DNA from: Candidatus Roseilinea sp. | GTDB lineage: Bacteria; Chloroflexota; Anaerolineae; J036; Brachytrichaceae | Direction: 5' to 3' | Length of the DNA: 55,398 bases | Assembly (NCBI GenBank): GCA_025055235.1 | Contig: JANWYN010000087.1 | Coordinates: 1-55,398 of the forward strand | Shown: positions 50,036-55,398 of the stretch, in pieces | Layout: every line of letters begins with the position of its first letter | How positions within the stretch are numbered: position 1 is the stretch's first letter | Position numbers and translations under genes: made by a program | Notes under the pieces: generated by a model | Told to the model about the DNA's origin: nothing | Seen by the model: only the letters and a program-made list of their open reading frames with translations | The model's database searches: none

Positions 50036-51069
50036 CGCTCTCTTCCGTAGCGTTGAACCTCGCCGACCTGTTCCACGTCATCGTAGATGCCGTCATCGCC
50101 TTCGATGGCGAGCAGCGCATCCTGTTCTTCAACAAGGGTGCGGAGGCTATCTTTGGTTACACGGCAGAGGAGGTGCTGGGGCAGCCGCTGGACATCCTGC
50201 TTCCCGAAAGGTTCATTGAGATTCACCGCCGTCACTTCGAGGAGTTCGCCGCCTCGCCGGTGGCGTCGCGGCCGATGAGCGAACGACGACCGATCTACGC
50301 GCAGCACAAGGACGGCCGGGAGTTCCCTGCCGAGGCGGCCATCGCCAAGCTGGATCGCGGCGGTGAACGGTTGTTCGTCGTCATTATGCGCGACATCACC
50401 CAGCGGCAACGGATGGAAGATGAACTGCGTCTGCGCGCGCAGCAGGCCGCTGTCGCGGCGGAGCGCAGCCGGCTGGCGCGCGACCTGCACGACGCCGTCA
50501 CCCAAACGCTGTTCTCGGTCAGTGTGATCGCCGATGTTTTGCCCCGTATTTGGGAGCGCAATCCCGAAGAAGGCCGGCGCCGCTTGAACGAGCTGCGCCA
50601 GCTTAGCCGGGGCGCGCTGGCCGAGATGCGCACACTGCTGCTGGAGCTGCGCCCATCTGCGCTGATGGAAGCCAATCTCGGCGACTTGTTGCGCCAGCTC
50701 GCCGCTTCGATCAACAGCCGGTCCGGCGTGGAGGTGGATGTGCAAATCGAGGGCAACGCCGAGCTATCGCCCGATGTGAAGGTCTCGCTCTACCGCATCG
50801 CGCAGGAGGCGCTGAACAACGTCGCCAAGCACAGCAACGCCACCCATGCGCGCGTCGTGCTGAGCATGGGCCCGGGCAACGGCAAGTCGAACGGGCGGGT
50901 GCAGCTGTTGATTGCCGACGATGGCTGCGGTTTTGACACCAAGATCAGCAAGCCCACCCACATCGGGCTGGACATCATGAACGAGCGAGCCGCTGCCATC
51001 GGCGCACGCTTGACGATCCAGAGCGAAATCGGCGCAGGGACGACCGTTCAGGTAGAGATCGGAGACTGA
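50032..51069 (+). CDS. PAS-domain sensor histidine kinase (NarX/LiaS-like, HisKA_3)
   Basis: A 345-residue soluble kinase without membrane segments. A PAS domain (residues ~10-125: VIVDAVIAFDGEQRILFFNKGAEAIFGY, in parts) precedes a HisKA_3 dimerisation domain with the phosphorylated His at ~153 (LARDLHDAVTQTLFS) and an ATPase domain with NNVAKHS and DDGCGFD. A cytosolic signal such as redox, light or a small ligand sensed by PAS is likely. Its natural partner could be the NarL-type regulator at 51240, which belongs to the class that works with HisKA_3 kinases. Confidence 0.92.
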   Translation: MTLSSVALNLADLFHVIVDAVIAFDGEQRILFFNKGAEAIFGYTAEEVLGQPLDILLPERFIEIHRRHFEEFAASPVASRPMSERRPIYAQHKDGREFPAEAAIAKLDRGGERLFVVIMRDITQRQRMEDELRLRAQQAAVAAERSRLARDLHDAVTQTLFSVSVIADVLPRIWERNPEEGRRRLNELRQLSRGALAEMRTLLLELRPSALMEANLGDLLRQLAASINSRSGVEVDVQIEGNAELSPDVKVSLYRIAQEALNNVAKHSNATHARVVLSMGPGNGKSNGRVQLLIADDGCGFDTKISKPTHIGLDIMNERAAAIGARLTIQSEIGAGTTVQVEIGD

Positions 51070-51091
51070 GCGCTGTCACAATTCTGCCCGG

Positions 51092-51200
51092 CGACTCAAA
51101 GTCGTAGGCAACTCAGGGCAAAGTCCGCCTGCGCGGACTGGGTCGCCATTCACCGAAGGGCGACTTCGCGCTGTGTAGCGCAATTTCCAGTTGCCGCGTA
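51092..51200 (-). repeat. 109-bp multi-hairpin repeat, copy 2 (inverted)
   Basis: The inverted copy of 49307-49415. The central ~24 bases around the GTCCGC-GCAG-GCGGAC hairpin are identical. Together the two copies bracket the receiver-kinase pair. Confidence 0.85.
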
Positions 51201-51226
51201 ACGGCACATCCTAGGAAGGGATTTCG

Positions 51227-51232
51227 TACAAT
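51227..51232 (+). promoter_or_regulatory. -10 box for a leaderless NarL-type regulator transcript
   Basis: TACAAT ends seven bases before the ATG at 51240. A GGAAGGG upstream of it is too far away to act as a ribosome binding site. Confidence 0.5.
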
Positions 51233-51239
51233 ATACGGC

Positions 51240-51890
51240 ATGGGCGTGAGTAACGACGAGAAGAAAGTGATCCGAGTTTTGATCGTTGACGACCACCCGA
51301 TGGTGCGCAGCGGTCTGAAGGCGTTGTTGTCGGCCTACGACGACCTTGAGCTGGCCGGCGAGGCCGCCAACGGCGCAGAGGCAGTGCGCATGTGCGCGCG
51401 TCTGAAGCCCGACGTGGTGTTGATGGATCTGGTGATGCCGGAGATGGATGGCGCTGCAGCGACGCGCACCATCCGCGAGCAGAACCCGAATGTGCAGGTC
51501 GTCGTGCTCACCAGCTTTAAGGAGGACGAATTAGTGCAGGGCGCGCTGCGCGCTGGCGCAATCGGCTATCTGCTCAAGAACGTCTCCGCCGACGAGCTGG
51601 CCAGCGCCATCCGCGCCGCGCACGCCGGCCGGCCGACGCTCGCACCGGAGGCGACCCAGGCGCTCATCCACGCCACCACGCAGCCACCGGCCATCGGCAG
51701 CGACCTGACCGAGCGCGAACGCGAGGTGCTCGCCTTGATGGTGCAAGGGCTGAGCAACCATGACATCGCCTCGAAGCTCTACGTCAGCCAGTCCACCGTC
51801 AAGTTCCACGTCAGCAGCATCCTCTCCAAGCTGTACGTGAACAACCGCACCGAGGCCGTGGCGCTGGCGGTGAAGCAGAAGCTGGTGTAG
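51240..51890 (+). CDS. NarL/LuxR-family response regulator
   Basis: A 216-residue regulator: a receiver domain with Asp63 (VVLMDLVMPEMDG) and a C-terminal LuxR-type HTH (about residues 150-210: LTEREREVLALMVQGLSNHDIA, then STVKFHVSSILSKL, in parts). It lies 170 bases after the HisKA_3 kinase, and the families fit as a cognate pair, but repeat copy 2 and a separate promoter lie between them. It converges with rimO, with three bases between stops. Confidence 0.94.
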   Translation: MGVSNDEKKVIRVLIVDDHPMVRSGLKALLSAYDDLELAGEAANGAEAVRMCARLKPDVVLMDLVMPEMDGAAATRTIREQNPNVQVVVLTSFKEDELVQGALRAGAIGYLLKNVSADELASAIRAAHAGRPTLAPEATQALIHATTQPPAIGSDLTEREREVLALMVQGLSNHDIASKLYVSQSTVKFHVSSILSKLYVNNRTEAVALAVKQKLV

Positions 51891-51893
51891 CGC

Positions 51894-53252
51894 CTAGCGC
51901 ACGATCACCGGCTGTTCCTGGATGGCTGCGCCGGTCAGGTCGTATTCCAGAGCGCCGGTGATCTTGACCGGCACCATCTCACCTGCGGGCAGCGTGCCCT
52001 CGATGATCACCAGCCCGTCCACTTCCGGCGCGTCGCGGTAGGTGCGCCCGACGCTGATCGCTTGCTCCGGGTCGTTGCCTTCGATTAGCGCCGTGAGCGT
52101 CGCGCCGATGAAGCGCTGGTTTTTGGCGAGCGAGATCTGCTGTTGCCGGCGCATTAATGCGTCGCGGCGCGCCTCGGCGACCTCGGCAGGCACCTGGTTG
52201 GGCATCCGGCCGCTGGGGGTATTGGCTTCCAACGAATAGGTGAAAACGCCGACGCGGTCGAACTGCATCTCCTCGACGAATTGCATCAGTGCGTCGAATT
52301 CGGCGTCGGTCTCGCCGGGGAAGCCGACGATGAACGTGGTGCGCACGGCCAGCGCAGGGATGGCGGCGCGCATCTTGCCGATCGTCCGATACACCCAATC
52401 TATGTTGCTCGGCCGGCGCATGCGGCGCAGCACGTCCGGGTGCGCGTGCTGCAGCGGAATGTCCAGGTATTTCACCACTTTGTCGTTGGTGGCAATCACT
52501 TCGATCAGCCGCTCGGTGACCGCGCCGGGATAGGCATACATCAGCCGCACCCAGTCGAGTTGCGGCGCGGCGCGGGTGATGTCGGTGATCAAGTGCGCCA
52601 AGCCGTCGCGCAGGCCGATGTCGTTGCCGTAATCGGTCAGGTCTTGCGCGATCAAGATCAGCTCGCGCACACCGCGCTGCGCCAGCCGCCGGGCCTCGTC
52701 TACGATCAGCTCCGGCGGGCGCGATTTCATCGTGCCTTTGATCGCCGGGATCGTGCAAAAGGCACACGGGCGGCGACAGCCATCGGCGATCTTGAGATAG
52801 GCGCTCGCTCCTTGTTGGGCAGCGCGCAATGCGCCGCGCTCGTCGTCGCCCACGGTGGTTGCCTCATCCGGCAAATGGAACAACGGCTCGGGGCGGGCGC
52901 GCCCGCGCACGCGTTCGATGAACGCGACGATGTCCATCCAGCGGCGCGTGCCGATCACGCCGTCCAGCCCTGGCACGGCCTCGGCCAACTTCGGCCCCCA
53001 CAATTGCGCCAGGCAGCCGGCGGCGATGAGCAATTGGCCGCGCTTCTTGCGCTCGGCCAGCTCGCGCAGGTGGCGAATGGACTCGTCGCGCGCCGGGCCG
53101 ATGAAGCCGCAGGTGTTGACGATCAGCACGTCGGCCTGGCGCGCGCGCTCGACGCTGCGATAGCCGGACGCGTTCAGCAATTGGGCCATGCTGTCCGAGT
53201 CCACGGTGTTCTTAGAACAACCGAGCGACAGCAAGTAGTATGACTGCTTCAT
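51894..53252 (-). CDS. rimO: Ribosomal protein S12 methylthiotransferase
   Basis: A 452-residue radical-SAM enzyme that adds a methylthio group to an Asp of ribosomal protein S12. The N-terminal UPF0004 cluster cysteines are Cys12 (LSLGCSKNTVDSD), Cys48 (NTCGF) and Cys80 (AAGCLAQ). The radical-SAM cluster is CRRPCAFC (Cys159, 163, 166), and a TRAM domain ends the protein. The SLGCSKN start separates RimO from MiaB. The ATG at 53252 lies four bases after the upstream Uma2 stop. Confidence 0.96.
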   Translation of the reverse strand: MKQSYYLLSLGCSKNTVDSDSMAQLLNASGYRSVERARQADVLIVNTCGFIGPARDESIRHLRELAERKKRGQLLIAAGCLAQLWGPKLAEAVPGLDGVIGTRRWMDIVAFIERVRGRARPEPLFHLPDEATTVGDDERGALRAAQQGASAYLKIADGCRRPCAFCTIPAIKGTMKSRPPELIVDEARRLAQRGVRELILIAQDLTDYGNDIGLRDGLAHLITDITRAAPQLDWVRLMYAYPGAVTERLIEVIATNDKVVKYLDIPLQHAHPDVLRRMRRPSNIDWVYRTIGKMRAAIPALAVRTTFIVGFPGETDAEFDALMQFVEEMQFDRVGVFTYSLEANTPSGRMPNQVPAEVAEARRDALMRRQQQISLAKNQRFIGATLTALIEGNDPEQAISVGRTYRDAPEVDGLVIIEGTLPAGEMVPVKITGALEYDLTGAAIQEQPVIVR

Positions 53253-53256
53253 CGGG

Positions 53257-53949
53257 TCAAGACTGACGAGAGAGGCGGCGTTGCCCAAGCGATCTGCGCA
53301 GCGCCTCGGCCACCTGATCAGGTCCAATGACCTCCGCCAGCGCCCGCAGAACATCGGGGCGTTCCTGCCACAGCCACGATGTGCGCAACCAGAAGCCGGG
53401 CAGGACGATCGAGCGAAAGACGCCGTCTTTGGTGACCGGTATCAGTTGATATTTGCCATTGGAGTCAAGCGCGTAAAACTCCGCGCGGCGCCGGCGTGGG
53501 CGGTTGTCAATGATCCAATACTCGCGCACCCCGGCCGCTTCGTACTCTCTGAACTTGTCCTCAGTGTCGCGTTGGACGCTCTCCTTCGATACGATTTCGA
53601 CGATCAGGTCAGGTGCGCCATCCATGCGCTCATCGGTCAGCCGGTCGAGGCGATCGTTCGACACGAAGAAGATGTCCGGTTCGCGCGACGAATGATCCGA
53701 GAGTCTCACTTCGAAGGGCGCAGAGATGATTCGCCCCAGGCCCAACATCTCCACGAATAACGAAAGCAAATTTGCGAGGAAGTTAGCGACGGCTTGGTGC
53801 AGCAGCTTTGGCGGCATGAACTGGATAACCTCTCCGTCCACCCACTCTGCGTGTGTGTCCTCGTCTGACCAAGCTAGAAACTGCTCATAAGTCATCCGAA
53901 GATGTGCGATGGGCCTTCGTCCATCCCGGGTCGGAGTTACAGCGCTCAT
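53257..53949 (-). CDS. Uma2 family endonuclease-fold protein (second copy)
   Basis: A 230-residue PD-(D/E)XK-fold protein. Core motifs: MTYEQFLAWSDEDTHAEWVDGE, read in parts near residues 19-40, REPDIFFVSNDRL (Asp), PDLIVEIVSKESV (Glu) and KFREYEAAGVREYWIID. It is only distantly similar to the Uma2 protein at 44366. It is inserted between a RodZ-like gene and rimO on the same strand. TAGCAT nine bases before the ATG may provide its own promoter. Confidence 0.9.
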   Translation of the reverse strand: MSAVTPTRDGRRPIAHLRMTYEQFLAWSDEDTHAEWVDGEVIQFMPPKLLHQAVANFLANLLSLFVEMLGLGRIISAPFEVRLSDHSSREPDIFFVSNDRLDRLTDERMDGAPDLIVEIVSKESVQRDTEDKFREYEAAGVREYWIIDNRPRRRRAEFYALDSNGKYQLIPVTKDGVFRSIVLPGFWLRTSWLWQERPDVLRALAEVIGPDQVAEALRRSLGQRRLSRQS

Positions 53950-53983
53950 CGTTAACGAATGCTAAGCGAGGACGCCACTGAAT

Positions 53984-55102
53984 CTACTCGCCGGCGCTCC
54001 ACGTCTTGACCACCGTTTCGTTGCGTGCACCCAGGGGGCCGAGGCGCACGTTATTGAGGATGATGTCGAACGCGCCGGCATTGCCGGTTTCGACCTGAAT
54101 GTTCTGGCTGGCGCTGAAGGGAATGCCGGGGCCGATGGGCGGGATGCCTTCGAACACGACGTTGCCGTCCACCTTCACCCGCACCCAGGCGCGCTCGCGC
54201 GCATCAAGGGCGAGTTGCAAGCCGCTAACAGGAGCAGGCGGGGCCGGCGCAGTGGGCGCGACTGCTTCGTTGACTGGCGGCGCGTTGGCCGGCGCGGGCT
54301 GGCCGACAGCAGCGGGCGCGCGCGTCGGCTGTGGCGCGAAGATCGTCACCTGCGGCACAAACTCCGGTTCTTCGACCGTCGCGGCCTCCGTTTGAGACGG
54401 GAGGACTGAGCTAATCCACTCCCCTGCCGCCGGTATGACGACCAAGGCGAAGAATGCCAAGGCGCCGACGACCACGACAGCGCCAAGCCCGTAGGGCAAG
54501 TAGCGCTCGATCCACGACGCGCGTGGCATGGCACTGAACGGGCGCTTCGGCCCGCGTGCGCTCATCATATTCGGGTCATACTCGGTGAATGGCCCGCGGA
54601 TGTTCTTCAGACGGAAGGAAGAGCCGCTGGCGCGCAACGGACGCGTGATGGTCATGACGACCGCCTTGCCCGTGGTGCCGTCGCGGCGCACCACGGCTTG
54701 TTGCAGCGAGGCATTGACGCCTTCGGCGAGGGCGTTCTTTGCTGCCGCGCTCTCGTTTGCCGCGCCGGCTAGCCGCGGTTCGGGCAGCGCGACCTGGGTG
54801 AGCCTGGACACCGGCTTCTGGCGCACCGGCGGGGGCGGCGCAGGGTCGCGCAGCATGAGCACCGGCACGCCCACTTCTGCCTCGAAGAGTTTGATCGCCA
54901 TCTCGGGATCGAGGCCGAGGTAGCGCGCGTAGTTTTTGACGAACCCTCGCCCGGGAGGGCCGTCGGGAAGCTGCGCAAAATCACCTGCCTCGATCGCCTC
55001 TAGGTACTTGCGCCGGATTTTGGTCGCATGCTCAGCTTCGTCGAGGGTGATCTGGCGAGCGTTGCGCGCATCGCGAATGCGCTGAGCCAATTCAGATGGC
55101 AT
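53984..55102 (-). CDS. RodZ-like cell-shape protein (HTH_25, membrane helix, DUF4115)
   Basis: A 372-residue protein. The N-terminal HTH (residues ~5-75: LAQRIRDARNARQITLDEAEHATKIRRKYLEAIEAGDF, in parts, then LPDGPPGRGFVKNYARYLGLD) is the RodZ signature. A cytosolic linker follows, then a single membrane helix (~residues 205-228), a Pro/Ala-rich linker and a DUF4115 domain (~295-370). In rods, RodZ links MreB to the wall-synthesis complex. The ATG at 55102 is preferred over a TTG at 55108 because TAGAAT ends seven bases before it. uma2 and rimO follow. Confidence 0.9.
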   Translation of the reverse strand: MPSELAQRIRDARNARQITLDEAEHATKIRRKYLEAIEAGDFAQLPDGPPGRGFVKNYARYLGLDPEMAIKLFEAEVGVPVLMLRDPAPPPPVRQKPVSRLTQVALPEPRLAGAANESAAAKNALAEGVNASLQQAVVRRDGTTGKAVVMTITRPLRASGSSFRLKNIRGPFTEYDPNMMSARGPKRPFSAMPRASWIERYLPYGLGAVVVVGALAFFALVVIPAAGEWISSVLPSQTEAATVEEPEFVPQVTIFAPQPTRAPAAVGQPAPANAPPVNEAVAPTAPAPPAPVSGLQLALDARERAWVRVKVDGNVVFEGIPPIGPGIPFSASQNIQVETGNAGAFDIILNNVRLGPLGARNETVVKTWSAGE

Positions 55103-55109
55103 TTGCAAG

Positions 55110-55115
55110 ATTCTA
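55110..55115 (-). promoter_or_regulatory. -10 box for a leaderless RodZ-like transcript
   Basis: On the minus strand TAGAAT ends seven bases before the ATG at 55102; no ribosome binding site is present. Confidence 0.5.
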
Positions 55116-55224
55116 GCATGCTCGCTTTTAGTTCGGTTGCATTCGCGTAGCGGAGTGTAGCGCAGAAAGGTGGATGCTTTTGAGCCGGCGATATTAGCTC
55201 ATAACTCGCCACCGCTGGCCCGTC

Positions 55225-55244
55225 ATTCCCGCGCAAGCGGGAAT
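55225..55244. repeat. dRS3-like hairpin repeat, copy 2
   Basis: ATTCCCGC and GCGGGAAT flank a GCAA tetraloop, closely matching the element at 17582-17601. Confidence 0.75.
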
Positions 55245-55398
55245 CCAAGTGAGTGTCCAAATTGGGGCGTTTGTGATAGACTGCAAGTCCAACGCCAAGT
55301 ATGCATCGGCACCCCTCTCCGTCGAGGACCGTCCGATGCGCGCCGATTCACGATCGAGTCTTCTACGAGGAGGTGAAATTCGCCCAGGCTTGATATCC
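55245..55398 (+). other. Right-edge region, probable 5' leader of an off-window gene
   Basis: No complete gene is visible. AGGAGGTGA at 55369-55377 is a strong ribosome-binding-like sequence close to the edge. A frame from an ATG at 55335 is open to the end (begins MRADSRSSLLRGG), but has no ribosome binding site of its own. A gene start just beyond the window, or an alternative start codon within the last 20 bases, is the likelier reading. Confidence 0.35.

Noticed and set aside
49307-51200. Composite transposon around the receiver-kinase pair
   Set aside because: No transposase or recombinase lies inside or beside it, and no target-site duplication was seen. The repeats are kept as hairpin elements only.
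55335-55398. Start of a protein at the right edge (MRADSRSS...)
   Set aside because: Only 21 codons are visible, with no ribosome binding site before the ATG; the strong AGGAGGTGA lies inside this frame and suggests a later start. Recorded only as an edge feature.

Overview
The window looks like chromosomal DNA from an uncultured or little-studied Chloroflexota bacterium, probably an Anaerolineae-type lineage. The evidence is indirect: GC-rich genes with mixed GTG/TTG/ATG starts, many secreted proteins with Pro/Thr-rich 'PTPTPT' linkers, a peptide/sugar ABC transporter next to a LacI regulator, BMP-type transporters, Uma2 proteins, a DUF4230 protein, and many short intergenic repeats. No rRNA gene is present to confirm this. 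There is no phage, plasmid, transposase or CRISPR array. Coding density is high and most genes sit in short operons.

Layout. Positions 1-1114: the 5' end of a pRiA4b ORF-3-like gene and a DUF72 gene, diverging from a short-repeat spacer. 1115-9152: a LacI-family regulator with a strong promoter and palindromic operators, then a five-gene ABC importer (Tat/lipobox binding protein, two permeases, two ATPases). 9264-13475: a PIN toxin-antitoxin pair, two clan GH-A-like glycoside hydrolases converging tail to tail, and an HNH endonuclease. 13877-17479: a TPR protein, ndk and gltX. 17809-23709: secreted subtilase, queG, S9 peptidase and moaB on the minus strand. 23808-25591: an NMT1/SsuA-type binding protein and its ATPase without a permease. 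25640-30579: a complete BMP-type (nucleoside-like) ABC importer. 30709-32693: pth and two hypothetical genes. 32755-33149: the tmRNA gene. 33264-44304: a mixed metabolic block (alpha/beta hydrolase, VOC protein, PQQ-type sugar dehydrogenase, bicupin plus zinc alcohol dehydrogenase, DUF4230, SnoaL-like, a 1192-residue GH13-like protein, a secreted protein). 44366-49291: Uma2, pyrB, a small hypothetical, fabF and a long fabH. 49652-51890: a receiver protein and PAS histidine kinase bracketed by inverted 109-bp repeats, then a NarL-type regulator. 51894-55102: rimO, Uma2 and a RodZ-like gene.

How it works together. The LacI regulator, importer and two exported hydrolases make a plausible oligosaccharide uptake unit, although the importer family is formally 'peptide'. 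The rest is housekeeping (translation quality control, tRNA charging and modification, fatty acid and pyrimidine synthesis) with signalling and secreted proteins.

The most unusual signal is not one gene. It is a set of spacer elements built from short words (7-15 nt) repeated in tandem and sometimes followed by their own inverted copies. They occur between genes, and in several places they appear to have entered reading frames without breaking them (queG, the GH13-like gene, possibly the N-terminus of an ABC ATPase). A second theme is likely leaderless transcription: at least six genes have a -10 hexamer ending 6-7 nt before ATG and no ribosome binding site.
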